Shown: positions 1 through 8,558 of the stretch, in pieces
Numbering within the stretch: the stretch's first letter is position 1
How the letters are laid out: the number at the start of each line of letters is the position of its first letter
Assembly: GCA_035529315.1 (NCBI GenBank)
Contig: DATKWZ010000045.1
Coordinates: forward strand, 22,658 to 86,657
DNA: 64,000 nucleotides
From: Anaerolineae bacterium
GTDB lineage: Bacteria; Desulfobacterota; Desulfobacteria; Desulfobacterales; ETH-SRB1
Direction of reading: 5' to 3'
Notes under the pieces: model-generated
What the model was told of the DNA's origin: nothing
Database searches by the model: none
Seen by the model: the letters and a program-made list of their open reading frames with translations, nothing else
Made by a program: the position numbers and the translations under genes

Positions 1-2490
1 CTGCTGTCTGAGAGGAACCCTCTGACAGTCAAAATGCTTCCTGTGTCGGGAGAGGGTTGGAACAAGGGGCAACCTTTTTTACGGATAGGCTTTAATGTTG
101 AAGATAACTCTGCTGTCAGAACTGAACTTAAGGCTCATATGAAAAAAGAGGACCTTCTCCTGCCTCTTGCAAACTGGATTGATGACAGAAAACAGGAAGG
201 ATATGCCGCTCTTATTGTCTGCAGTTCCAGATTGCAGGCCGACCGTATTAAATCTCTTATGTTGCCGTACGGCATTGAGCTTGGAATTATTGACGGGTTC
301 CATGTCGCTAAAGGCAGTAAATGGCCTGTGGCTGTATGCATTGGCCGGGTTTCATCAGGTTTTGTCTGGCAGGATGCGTTTTTGGCTCTAATTACAGAAG
401 AGGAAATATTCGGTGTAAAGCACCACATAAAAAGGATTTCAAGACAAAAAGCAAAGGTTCAAGCCGGGATGCTTGAATTTACAGACCTGAAGAAAGGCGA
501 ATTTGTTGTTCATATTGAACATGGAATCGGTCGCTTTGACGGCCTGGTAAAGCTCAAGATAGATGGAACAGGCAACGATTTTCTGCTTATTATCTATAAG
601 GATGATGATAAGCTTTATCTTCCTGTAGATCGAATGAGCATGGTTCAAAAATATATGGGGCTGGACGGAGTGATTCCGGTTTTTGACAAACTGGGCGGAA
701 AATCATGGCAGCGGGTTAAGGAAAGGGTTAAAAAATCGGTTGAGAAGATCGCGGGGAAACTCCTTAAACTTTATTCTGAGCGTAATGTAAAGGAAGGCTA
801 TGCTTTTAAGGTAACAGACGGTGATTCGCAGGATTTTGAGGCTGGTTTTTCTTACGAAGAGACACCGGACCAGCTAAAGGCGATTGATGATGTGCTGCAT
901 GATATGGAGGAGCCGACACCTATGGACAGGCTTGTATGCGGCGATGTAGGATACGGAAAAACAGAGGTTGCCCTTAGAGCGGCCTTTATGGCTGTGAATA
1001 ATGGAAAACAGGTTGCCATGCTGGTTCCCACAACAGTGCTTGCTGAGCAGCATTTTGAGACATTTGCAAACCGTTTTAAGCGTTATCCGGTCAATGTCGC
1101 CTGTTTAAGCAGATTCCGTTCCGCCTCCGAGCAGCGCTTAATTATAGATGAGCTTAAATCAGGAAAGATAGATATAGTTATAGGAACCCACAGGCTTATT
1201 CAGAAAGATGTTGCTTTTAAAGATTTGGGGCTTGTCGTGCTTGATGAAGAGCAGCGATTTGGCGTTAAACACAAGGAAAAACTGAAAGAAATCAGGCGCA
1301 TGGTAGATATTCTGACCTTGACGGCAACCCCTATACCACGTACTCTTCACATGTCCATGATGGGAGTGCGTGATATTAGTATTATTTCAACACCGCCTGA
1401 GCATCGCCAGTCAATTATTACATACATTTCTGAGTTTGACGCGGCGGTTGTTTCAGAAGCAATACGGAATGAGTTGAAAAGAAAGGGCCAGATATATTTT
1501 GTTCACAATGATATTCATAATATATGGGCAATGGCAAACTATTTGCAAAAACTGGTGCCTGAAGTCAGGCTTGATGTAGCGCATGGCCGTCTTACGGAAG
1601 ATGAGCTTGAGCTTGTGATGCTGCGGTTTTTCAATAAAGAGATCGACATGCTTGTTTGTACAACGATAATTGAGTCCGGGCTTGATATTCCTTCTGCTAA
1701 TACCATTCTTGTTAATCGGGCGGACAGATTCGGATTGGCGCAGATTTACCAGTTGCGAGGACGTGTAGGCAGAGCTGATGAACAGGCTTATGCATACCTC
1801 TTTATTCCTGATGAGACAGCTTTAGGCAAGGATGCTCGGAAACGCCTGAAGGTATTAATGGAGCACAGCGATCTTGGGGCCGGTTTTCAAATAGCCATGA
1901 GCGATTTGAAAATAAGAGGGGGAGGCACAATCTTGGGCGCATCCCAGTCCGGCCATATAGCTGCGGTAGGTTATGACATGTTTTTAAAGCTCATGGAAAA
2001 CGCGATATCTGAGCTTAAAGGAAAACCGGTTCAGGAAGGCCTTGAACCTGAGATTAATATATCTTTGTCAAGCTTTATTCCTGAATCTTATATTTCCGAT
2101 ATCAACCAGCGGCTTTCAGCTTACCGCCGCCTTGCAAAGATGACCGAGCTTTGCGAAATTTCAGATTTTAAGAAAGAGCTGCTTGACCGCTTTGGGGCCT
2201 TGCCAAAAGAGACAAACAATCTTTTATTAAAGATCATGCTTAAAGTATACGCAATAAAAGCCGGGGTAAAACGGCTTGACCTGGCCGGACAGCAACTCAT
2301 TCTTTATTTTTCAGAGGCTCACCAGAAATATCCTTTTGGCATTGTTGATATGATTGTTGAGCAAAGCGATTGTTTTAGTTTTACGCCGGACCATGTGCTA
2401 AAAGCAAAACTGTCAAAACGCACCGCAGACGGTATATTATTGGAGACCAGAAACATCTTGAAAGAAATTATTCAACATGTTAACTGCTGA
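1..2490 (+). CDS. mfd: Transcription-repair coupling factor Mfd, 5'-truncated by window edge
   Basis: Mfd is a dsDNA translocase that removes RNA polymerase stalled at lesions and recruits UvrA. The frame is open from base 1, so the start and the UvrB-like N-terminal part lie outside the window; about 829 of the usual ~1150 residues are present. Seen in order: the CarD/RID-like polymerase-binding domain (VVHIEHGIGRFDG, near base 510), Walker A GDVGYGKTE (near 940), DEEQRFG (near 1240), TATPIPRTL (near 1320), the TTIIESGLDIP motif (near 1660), motif VI QLRGRVGRAD (near 1750) and a TRCF C-terminal domain (2050-2400). All helicase motifs look intact. It is followed by SurA-type genes on the same strand. 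Confidence 0.97.
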   Translation: MLSERNPLTVKMLPVSGEGWNKGQPFLRIGFNVEDNSAVRTELKAHMKKEDLLLPLANWIDDRKQEGYAALIVCSSRLQADRIKSLMLPYGIELGIIDGFHVAKGSKWPVAVCIGRVSSGFVWQDAFLALITEEEIFGVKHHIKRISRQKAKVQAGMLEFTDLKKGEFVVHIEHGIGRFDGLVKLKIDGTGNDFLLIIYKDDDKLYLPVDRMSMVQKYMGLDGVIPVFDKLGGKSWQRVKERVKKSVEKIAGKLLKLYSERNVKEGYAFKVTDGDSQDFEAGFSYEETPDQLKAIDDVLHDMEEPTPMDRLVCGDVGYGKTEVALRAAFMAVNNGKQVAMLVPTTVLAEQHFETFANRFKRYPVNVACLSRFRSASEQRLIIDELKSGKIDIVIGTHRLIQKDVAFKDLGLVVLDEEQRFGVKHKEKLKEIRRMVDILTLTATPIPRTLHMSMMGVRDISIISTPPEHRQSIITYISEFDAAVVSEAIRNELKRKGQIYFVHNDIHNIWAMANYLQKLVPEVRLDVAHGRLTEDELELVMLRFFNKEIDMLVCTTIIESGLDIPSANTILVNRADRFGLAQIYQLRGRVGRADEQAYAYLFIPDETALGKDARKRLKVLMEHSDLGAGFQIAMSDLKIRGGGTILGASQSGHIAAVGYDMFLKLMENAISELKGKPVQEGLEPEINISLSSFIPESYISDINQRLSAYRRLAKMTELCEISDFKKELLDRFGALPKETNNLLLKIMLKVYAIKAGVKRLDLAGQQLILYFSEAHQKYPFGIVDMIVEQSDCFSFTPDHVLKAKLSKRTADGILLETRNILKEIIQHVNC

Positions 2491-2513
2491 GCAGCAAAAT
2501 ACTTAAAGGATTA

Positions 2514-2531
2514 GTAACCGTTCACGGTTAC
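2514..2531. repeat. Short palindrome of the GTAACCGTTCACGG family
   Basis: GTAACCGT-TC-ACGGTTAC is a perfect 8-bp inverted repeat lying 9 bp before the next start codon. Related sequences recur at 4273-4286, 4345-4353, 4477-4488, 40846-40864 and 51754-51771, so it belongs to a dispersed intergenic family. No T-run follows, so it is not an ordinary intrinsic terminator. Confidence 0.7.
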
Positions 2532-2540
2532 CATTTATCA

Positions 2541-3272
2541 ATGATAAGATACTCTACTAAATTGTTTCCGATGCTTGGCGCCTTATTGATTATTTATATC
2601 CTGACAGGGTGTGGTGATTATGGGTCTGATTCACATTCAGCACCCAGCGATAATTATTTAATTAGAGTCGGAGGCAGAGTCGTTACAACAGTTGACTTCA
2701 ACAGTTCCTTTGAAATTATCAGAATGGCTTATTCTCATAATGCATTGCAGGACCCGGATTCTTGCAGGGGAGCCAAGTTGCGGCTTTTGAGCCAGTTGAT
2801 AGAGGAGATGATTATATTAGAAAAGGCAAAAGAGCTGAATGTTGAGATTTCTGATTCAGAACTTGATGAAGCTGTTGCACGAATGAAGGGAGATTATGAC
2901 GATAATGCTTTTGAGCAGATTTTACTTGAGAACGCTATTTCATACAATTCGTGGGAAAAAGAGCTCGGGAAGCGTTTGCTCATAGAGAAGGTGGTTGAAA
3001 TAGAGTTAAAGGAACGTGTTGTAATAAGTCCCGAAGACATATCAAACTATTATGAAAAATATTATAATGGGGATGGAGTACCATCTGTCCTGTCCGGCGG
3101 TCCTGATAAGGAGGATGGTGATTTAAATAGAATAATCGTAAAAGAGCTGCGTAGAAAAAAGGCGGAAGAAGCCTATAAACCATGGATAGAGAATCTTAAA
3201 AAAAAATATTTGGTTGAAATAAACAAAAAAGAGTGGGAGAAAATCTCTCAAGCAGGTTCGGGGTCAAATTAA
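2541..3272 (+). CDS. SurA N-terminal-domain lipoprotein (peptidyl-prolyl isomerase-like chaperone)
   Basis: A 243-residue protein with an N-terminal hydrophobic stretch ending in a lipobox (YILTGC, Cys at about residue 24), so probably a lipoprotein anchored in an envelope membrane. The rest resembles the SurA/PrsA N-terminal chaperone region: VGGRVVTTVDFNSSF near the mature N-terminus, then LLSQLIEEMIILEKAKELNV and a helical segment ending in VVISPEDISNYYEKYYNG. I see no parvulin domain, so isomerase activity is doubtful. It lies between mfd and surA; its TAA shares its last base with the ATG of surA (TAATG), which implies translational coupling. Confidence 0.85.
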   Translation: MIRYSTKLFPMLGALLIIYILTGCGDYGSDSHSAPSDNYLIRVGGRVVTTVDFNSSFEIIRMAYSHNALQDPDSCRGAKLRLLSQLIEEMIILEKAKELNVEISDSELDEAVARMKGDYDDNAFEQILLENAISYNSWEKELGKRLLIEKVVEIELKERVVISPEDISNYYEKYYNGDGVPSVLSGGPDKEDGDLNRIIVKELRRKKAEEAYKPWIENLKKKYLVEINKKEWEKISQAGSGSN

Positions 3273-4267
3273 TGGGTAAAAGTATTATAGAAATTGTTAA
3301 GCGTTCAGCATGTGGGGTAATATGTTTTATTTTGGTTTTAGGTTTTACCCCATTCAATATAGCAGACAGCGCAGAGGTTGTTGATCGTATCGTAGCTGTT
3401 GTTAATGATGATATCATTACATTTTCCGAATTAAACCAGTTTATAAAACCATATGCAGACAAAATCAAAACACTTGGATATCCTCCTGAGAAGGAGCGCG
3501 AAATGCTCTTCAAGATGCGCGATGATATACTCAGCCAGCTTATTGATCAGAAACTTACTGATCAGGAAATAAAACGGTTTAAGATTTCTGTAAGTGAAAA
3601 AGAGATTGATGCAGCAGTTGAGCGTATTAAAGAGATAAACTATTATAGTGACGAAGAGCTCAGACAAGAGTTGGCCGGCCAGGGATTAAACATGGGAGAG
3701 TATCGAAAAAATATAAGGGAGCAGATACTCAGGGCAAAGCTGGTCAACCTTGAAATCAAATCCAAGGTCGTTATTACCAGACAGGATGTAAAGTCATATT
3801 ATGAAGCGCACAGCGATAAATATTGTGGAGAGAAAAAATACCGCCTCTGGAACATAATTATGAAAGTCCCTCCTTCCGCTGATGAAGCAAAGATGTCTTC
3901 AATTCAAAAAAGTATGCAGGCTGTGCTTGCAAAATTAAAGGCAGGGCAACCTTTTGAAGAAATGGCTGAATCCTATTCCGAATCTTCAGGAAGCCTCGAC
4001 CTTGGATTATTTGCAATTAATGAGCTTTCACCACAATTGCAAGAGGCAATAAAAGGATTGGGTTCGGGTGAGTTTACCTCTGTGCTTGATACCGATTATG
4101 GATATCAGATATTTTATATTTCAGAAGTTATAGATAGTCCTGGAAAATCGCTGGAAGAGGTAACAGCCGAGATAGAAGAAAACCTTTTCGGAGAGATAGT
4201 TGATAAAAAATTCAGGTCATGGCTTGATGATCTCCACGAAAAATCTCATATAAAGATAATAAAATAA
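3272..4267 (+). CDS. surA: Periplasmic chaperone / peptidyl-prolyl cis-trans isomerase SurA
   Basis: About 331 residues. The start at 3272 (MGKSIIEIV) is preferred to an upstream in-frame codon because it gives a clean Sec signal peptide (hydrophobic run VICFILVLGFTPFNIADSA) and forms the TAATG junction with the preceding gene. After the signal come the SurA N-terminal domain (DRIVAVVNDDIITFSELN) and one parvulin-type PPIase domain in the last third (LWNIIMKVPP, then FEEMAESYSES, then GYQIFYISE). Escherichia coli SurA has two parvulin domains; a single one is common in this group. Expected role: folding of outer-membrane proteins. Confidence 0.92.
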   Translation: MGKSIIEIVKRSACGVICFILVLGFTPFNIADSAEVVDRIVAVVNDDIITFSELNQFIKPYADKIKTLGYPPEKEREMLFKMRDDILSQLIDQKLTDQEIKRFKISVSEKEIDAAVERIKEINYYSDEELRQELAGQGLNMGEYRKNIREQILRAKLVNLEIKSKVVITRQDVKSYYEAHSDKYCGEKKYRLWNIIMKVPPSADEAKMSSIQKSMQAVLAKLKAGQPFEEMAESYSESSGSLDLGLFAINELSPQLQEAIKGLGSGEFTSVLDTDYGYQIFYISEVIDSPGKSLEEVTAEIEENLFGEIVDKKFRSWLDDLHEKSHIKIIK

Positions 4268-4272
4268 AAGTA

Positions 4273-4309
4273 TAACCGTTCACGGGTTCAAGGTTTAAAG
4301 GTTCAGGGC
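4273..4309. repeat. Low-complexity repeat left of a four-helix-bundle relic
   Basis: TAACCGTTCACGGGTTCAAG followed by GTTTAAAGGTTCAGGG. It is roughly the inverse of the GTGAACCTATAACTGTGAAC tract at 4460-4488, so the two bracket the relic at 4313-4459. Confidence 0.5.
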
Positions 4310-4312
4310 TAA

Positions 4313-4459
4313 TCGCGTTGCGATTTTTTATATAAAGATCAACTTAACCGTGAACGATTACATGTATTTTCTGATTTGGATGCGAAAGAATTAATTCAAG
4401 AGTTGAAATCAATATCTAAAATGCTTCAATCGTTGCATAGTTCATTGAAAAAACTGTGA
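4313..4459 (+). pseudogene. Relic of a four-helix-bundle (23S-IVP type) protein, C-terminal end only
   Basis: There is no start codon. The frame reads KDQLNRERLHVFSDLDAKEL, then IQELKSISKMLQSLHSSLKK, then L and stop. The pattern of a helical segment ending in a KML-x-x-L-x-x-SLK motif matches the last helix of the TIGR02436 family, whose intact member here (47402-47785) ends in IGRMLNGLRRSL. The match is short, so the assignment is tentative. The flanks are inverted low-complexity repeats. Confidence 0.4.
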
Positions 4460-4488
4460 ACTGTGAACCTATAACTGTGAACGGTTAC
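4454..4488. repeat. Low-complexity GTGAAC repeat right of the four-helix-bundle relic
   Basis: Successive CTGTGAAC units (CTGTGAACTGTGAAC, then CTGTGAACGGTTAC) overlap the relic's stop codon and end a few bases before the RodZ-like start. The last unit belongs to the GTAACCGTTCACGG palindrome family in inverse orientation. Confidence 0.5.
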
Positions 4489-4492
4489 TACT

Positions 4493-5245
4493 ATGATTAA
4501 TAAAAATTCTCTTTCATTTGGATATTATCTTAAGGCGATACGGACCGAGAAGGGTATCAGCCTTGACGAGGTTTCAAAAAAAACCAGAATTAGAATAGGC
4601 AATCTCCTTCTTGTTGAAAAGGAGGATCATGACAGGCTGCCTGCCGAGGTTTTTGTTAAAGGATTTTTGCGCGCCTATGCGGAAGCTGTCGGTGTTGATG
4701 GGGTTGAAATTGTAAGGCGTTACACATCAAGTCTTAATACTTATAAGGCAAATGTAAGGTCCGAAGCGGATTTTGCCGAATTGAGCACAAGCTTTTGGCC
4801 TCATTTACTGCTGTCTCTTGGGGCGATGATATGTATTATCGCTTTATCTGTTTTTGCGATGTCTGCTTTTCGTGCCCCACTTAAGATCAACAGCCAGGTT
4901 AATACTAATGCGGGCGAGGATAATAAGGCAGGCAAAGATATTGACGACATTGCTCCCAAAGTCGATTACGGCAGTGAGTCAGACTCTGATTCAGCCGGCA
5001 AACAATCTGAAAAAAGTTTGTTGCTAAGTATAATAACAATTGAAACAACCTGGATAAAGGCAATAATAGATGGGCGTAAGCCGAAAGAATACAGCCTGGA
5101 ACCCGGAGATCGCCTTGAGCTTGAAGCGTCGGCTGGTTTTAATTTATTGATCGGCAATGCAACAGGTGTTCAATTGATTTTCAATGATAAACCCATAGAG
5201 ATTTTAGGAAACAGTGGACAGGTGGTAAATGTCCAGATCCCATAA
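4493..5245 (+). CDS. RodZ-like protein: N-terminal Xre-type HTH, one membrane span, C-terminal DUF4115
   Basis: A 250-residue protein. Residues 5-75 form a Cro/CI-type helix-turn-helix (YYLKAIRTEKGISLDEVSKK, then LLLVEKEDHDRLPAEVFVKG). One membrane span lies at about residues 102-125 (LLLSLGAMICIIALSVFAM). A polar linker rich in Asp and Ser follows, then a C-terminal beta-rich domain (TWIKAIIDGRKPKEYSLEPG) typical of RodZ-family DUF4115. RodZ links MreB to the envelope and supports rod shape. mreB is not in the window, so a membrane-bound regulator remains an alternative. Confidence 0.85.
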   Translation: MINKNSLSFGYYLKAIRTEKGISLDEVSKKTRIRIGNLLLVEKEDHDRLPAEVFVKGFLRAYAEAVGVDGVEIVRRYTSSLNTYKANVRSEADFAELSTSFWPHLLLSLGAMICIIALSVFAMSAFRAPLKINSQVNTNAGEDNKAGKDIDDIAPKVDYGSESDSDSAGKQSEKSLLLSIITIETTWIKAIIDGRKPKEYSLEPGDRLELEASAGFNLLIGNATGVQLIFNDKPIEILGNSGQVVNVQIP

Positions 5246-5253
5246 AAATAATT

Positions 5254-6606
5254 ATGCAAACTGATCGTCATAAAATACTTATTGAAAGCATCAGGAGATT
5301 AATGAGGCGGGAAGCCACAACCCACCTCATTAAGATCATCACCAAGGCACATGCCGCAGACCTGGCTGTGGTGCTCCATTCTTTGTCACCTTCCAATCAG
5401 ATTAAGCTTTTTGACTTAATAAAGAACATTGAACAAAAAGCTGAGCTTTTCAGTGAGCTCAATCAAGATGTTTTTTTTAATATTATTGAAGGTATGGATC
5501 TGGATCATATTGTTGAGATAATGGATCATATGCCGACAGATGATGTTGCCGATCTGATTGGACGACTGCCGGAAGAAAAATCCGCTTCTATCCTTAAAAA
5601 AATGAAAAGGGAGGATTCTGAAGAGGTTGAAGGCTTGCTTAGTTACGGAGATGATACTGCAGGCGGCATCATGGTTCCTGATTTTATCGCATTAAGGGAG
5701 AATATAACAGCCAGAGAGGCCATTGAATCACTGCAAAAGGAGTATGCGAATGTTGAGATGCCGTTTTATCTTTATGTAGTGGATGAATATGGCAATCTGG
5801 TAGGCGTCAGTTCGCTAAGACAGCTTGTAGTGGTCCCTCCGGACACCCCGCTTAAAGATTTTATGGCAACAGACGTGATTTCAGTAAAAACCGACGTGGA
5901 CCAGGAGGATGTGGCAAAAATCGTTGCGCGTTATGACATCCTGGCTGTGCCGGTTGTTGATGAATATGGCGTACTTGTTGGTATTGTTACAGTTGATGAT
6001 ATTATTGATATCATCAGGCAAGAGGCTACCGAAGATATATTGAAAATGGCAGGAGCAGGCGAGGAGTTTATTGAAACACAGTCTGTCTTAAAAAGCATAA
6101 GAATTCGCCTGCCCTGGCTGTTTGCGTGTTGTATCGGCGGGATAATCGCATCTTTTGTTATTAGCCACTTTCAAGAGAGCTTGAGCAAGGTAGCCTATAT
6201 TGCGGCATTTATTCCTGTTATCATGGGGATGAGTGGCAATATCGGTATCCAGTCCTCCACTATTGTGGTACGTGGTCTTGCAACAGGTCGTCTTAACATA
6301 AGAGATTTATGGGTTGTTGTTTTTAAGGAGCTTACTATCGGCCTGATATTGGGTATAGTTTATGGGTTTTTCGTTGGCCTGGTTGTTCAGCTTCAATATA
6401 GCAGAGGGGCTCTCGCCTTATCCGTGGGGCTTGCTGTGATCTCTTCCATGTCTCTGGCAGCGTTTTCAGGCTCTCTGGTACCCATGTTCTTCGCCAGGTT
6501 AAATATCGATCCTGCTGTTGCTACAGGTCCTTTTGTAACAACGGCTATCGACATCGTCAGCGTATTCTTGTATTTTAATATTGCAGTAACCCTCCTTGGC
6601 ATATAA
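5254..6606 (+). CDS. mgtE: Magnesium transporter MgtE
   Basis: 450 residues, the normal size for MgtE. The N-terminal superhelical domain (residues ~20-135; MDHMPTDDVADLIGRLPEEK) is followed by two CBS domains (~135-255; VVDEYGNLVGVSSLRQLV and VVDEYGVLVGIVTVDDIIDI) and about five membrane helices (~280-450). The pore signature PVIMGMSGNIGIQSSTIVVR is present near residue 325. The N-domain and CBS pair act as a cytosolic Mg2+ sensor that gates the pore. It starts 8 bp after the RodZ-like gene and ends 3 bp before recO, so it is part of one transcription unit. Confidence 0.97.
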   Translation: MQTDRHKILIESIRRLMRREATTHLIKIITKAHAADLAVVLHSLSPSNQIKLFDLIKNIEQKAELFSELNQDVFFNIIEGMDLDHIVEIMDHMPTDDVADLIGRLPEEKSASILKKMKREDSEEVEGLLSYGDDTAGGIMVPDFIALRENITAREAIESLQKEYANVEMPFYLYVVDEYGNLVGVSSLRQLVVVPPDTPLKDFMATDVISVKTDVDQEDVAKIVARYDILAVPVVDEYGVLVGIVTVDDIIDIIRQEATEDILKMAGAGEEFIETQSVLKSIRIRLPWLFACCIGGIIASFVISHFQESLSKVAYIAAFIPVIMGMSGNIGIQSSTIVVRGLATGRLNIRDLWVVVFKELTIGLILGIVYGFFVGLVVQLQYSRGALALSVGLAVISSMSLAAFSGSLVPMFFARLNIDPAVATGPFVTTAIDIVSVFLYFNIAVTLLGI

Positions 6607-6609
6607 CGC

Positions 6610-7398
6610 ATGTCAAGCTTCTCCACCCCTGCTATTATGCTCCGCCATATGGATTTTGGAGATTATGATCTTATAATTACCTTTTTTACATTAAATAAAG
6701 GGAAAATTTCTGTAATAGCCAAATCCGCAAAAAAAAGCGCGAAACGATTTGCAGGTATTCTTGAGCTCTTTTCCGTTTTAGATATTGTGTGCAGTTCAGG
6801 TCGCAGGCCGGGACTTTCTGTTTTACAGGAGGCTGCATTAAAACATCCATTTGCCGGAATAAGAGCAGATGTAATAAAGATGGCCTATGCAAGCTACTGG
6901 GCGGAACTGATTAATGAATGGATGGAAGAAGGCGGAAGGCAAATCCAGCTTTATCATCTGTTTCAGCATGTTTTATGCGAGCTCGATCTTGGGCAAATAC
7001 CCGGCATGGCTCTTAGCGTCCAGTTCCAGATAAAATTTATGGCCATGGCAGGTTTTTGTCCGAACTTAACCTGCTGCAGCATATGCAAGATTGAACTTGA
7101 GAATATGGCAAAAAATCAGGTGAAGTTTGATCTTAAAAAGGGCGGGCTTGTATGTGAAAGGTGTGCGTCTGGATCGTCACGGCGGATATTTCTTTCAAAA
7201 GGGACTATAAAGCAGCTTCTCTGGATCAAAAACGTAGATTTGGACAAGGTGAGCAGGATCAAATTTTCCAGCCTGTCTTTAAAAGAGAGCCTGGAATTTA
7301 TGGAAATGTTTGTGCCTTATCATTTGGGCAAGGAACCGCGGAGCCTTGCTTTCTTGCGTCAGATAAGACAGGAGCAGGGATTAAGGGGTAAGGATTAA
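6610..7398 (+). CDS. recO: DNA repair protein RecO
   Basis: 262 residues. RecO anneals SSB-coated ssDNA and, with RecR, loads RecA in the RecF pathway. The N-terminal OB fold is seen as MLRHMDFGDYDLIITFFTLN with GKISVIAKSAKKSAKRFAG. The zinc site is C-terminal (CPNLTCCSICK and later CERCAS). The last residues (GLRGKD) and the stop are encoded by a GGATTAAGGGGTAAGGATTAA tract, one of the local short tandem repeats. Start 3 bp after mgtE. Confidence 0.95.
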   Translation: MSSFSTPAIMLRHMDFGDYDLIITFFTLNKGKISVIAKSAKKSAKRFAGILELFSVLDIVCSSGRRPGLSVLQEAALKHPFAGIRADVIKMAYASYWAELINEWMEEGGRQIQLYHLFQHVLCELDLGQIPGMALSVQFQIKFMAMAGFCPNLTCCSICKIELENMAKNQVKFDLKKGGLVCERCASGSSRRIFLSKGTIKQLLWIKNVDLDKVSRIKFSSLSLKESLEFMEMFVPYHLGKEPRSLAFLRQIRQEQGLRGKD

Positions 7399-7404
7399 AG
7401 AGGT

Positions 7405-8460
7405 ATGCAGAGCATAAGAAGTATTCTTGAAAAACGTCATATTGAAGCATCTGCGCCGTGCAGAATCGACATGGGGGGAACCCTGGATATCAGCACATTT
7501 TATTATCCGCTCAGGCATCTTTTACCATGCACCTTCAACATAGCGGTGAATTTAAGAACCAGGGTCAGGCTTTTCCCTTATAAAGAAGGGATCATAAAGA
7601 TTTCTTCAAGGGGTTTTAAAAGCGCAGAATATTCTTCGGACAAAACCCCTTTTAATCATCCTTTAGGGCTTATGTTTGCGATTGCGGCCTATTTTGGGGC
7701 TGAAGGCGTACATATTGATATTAACTCGTCATCGCCTCCTCGCAGCGCTCTGGGAGGTTCATCCGCGGCTGCGGTTGCTCTTATTGCGGCGTTTTCAAAG
7801 CTCGATCAAAAGCAAACAGCCGGTCTCGGGTCAAGGCAAAAAATTGCGCTGCTTGCGCATGCCCTTGAAGAAAGTGTCGCAGGCGTGCCGTGCGGTCTTC
7901 AGGATCAGCTTGCCTCTGTCTATGGAGGAGTTAATGCATGGTATTGGCCGGCTCTAATTAAGGGCTGTTCTTTCAGGAAGAGAACTGTCATCAAGAAAAC
8001 TTTTCATAAAGACTTAAATAAACATCTCCTTCTTGCCTATTGCGGAATTCCCCATGAATCGAAGAATATTAACACAAGGTGGGTTGAGCAGTTTATTTCC
8101 GGCAAATACCGCAAACTCTGGGCAGAGATAATTTTATGCACGCAGAGGTTTGTTGACGCTCTTTTTGAAAGAAACTTTAAAGAAGCCTGCGTTTCAATGA
8201 ACAGAGAAACAGCTATAAGGAGGAAAATGACTCCCGACGTGCTTGATAAGATGGGGGCAAAGCTCGTTGATTCGGCTGTTAAAAACAGATGCGGCGCAAG
8301 ATTTACAGGAGCCGGCGGCGGCGGATGTATCTGGGCGATAGGCGAGATTGATGATATTGACAGATTAAAGGATATTTGGGAAAAGACTCTTTTGAGCAGA
8401 AAAGAAGCGTATCTGCTTGATGTGGATATTGATTCCAAAGGGTTAGTGGTAGAGGATTAA
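7405..8460 (+). CDS. GHMP-family sugar kinase
   Basis: 351 residues with the three GHMP kinase motifs: N-terminal substrate motif APCRIDMGGTLDIS, ATP-binding PPRSALGGSSAAAV (residues ~110-125) and C-terminal GARFTGAGGGGCIW (~300). The motif set matches galactokinase / heptose-7-phosphate kinase-type enzymes. The substrate cannot be read from the sequence; a small sugar such as D-glycero-D-manno-heptose 7-phosphate, or fucose or galactose, is possible. No other sugar gene is adjacent. It starts 6 bp after recO and its final codons (LVVED) merge into a GGATTAGAG tandem repeat. Confidence 0.85.
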   Translation: MQSIRSILEKRHIEASAPCRIDMGGTLDISTFYYPLRHLLPCTFNIAVNLRTRVRLFPYKEGIIKISSRGFKSAEYSSDKTPFNHPLGLMFAIAAYFGAEGVHIDINSSSPPRSALGGSSAAAVALIAAFSKLDQKQTAGLGSRQKIALLAHALEESVAGVPCGLQDQLASVYGGVNAWYWPALIKGCSFRKRTVIKKTFHKDLNKHLLLAYCGIPHESKNINTRWVEQFISGKYRKLWAEIILCTQRFVDALFERNFKEACVSMNRETAIRRKMTPDVLDKMGAKLVDSAVKNRCGARFTGAGGGGCIWAIGEIDDIDRLKDIWEKTLLSRKEAYLLDVDIDSKGLVVED

Positions 8461-8491
8461 GGATTAGAGGGTTAGAGGATTAGGGATTAGG
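8453..8491. repeat. Short tandem repeat GGATTAGAG/GGGTTAGAG at the end of the GHMP kinase gene
   Basis: Successive 7-8 bp units GGATTAA, GGATTAGA, GGGTTAGA, GGATTAGG, GATTAGG. The first unit contains the stop codon of the kinase gene. It is one of several sites where different short repeats cover a stop codon. Confidence 0.75.
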
Positions 8492-8558
8492 CTGAAGACT
8501 GTTAGGAAGGGAATAATTTTAAATTAAAAACTCAAAATTATATTTAACACTTAACACC

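Noticed and set aside
2514..2531. Intrinsic terminator after mfd
   Set aside because: The palindrome lacks a T-run and recurs at sites that are not gene ends.
8037..8438. 133-codon minus-strand frame in the GHMP kinase gene
   Set aside because: Antisense to conserved kinase motifs; no independent support.
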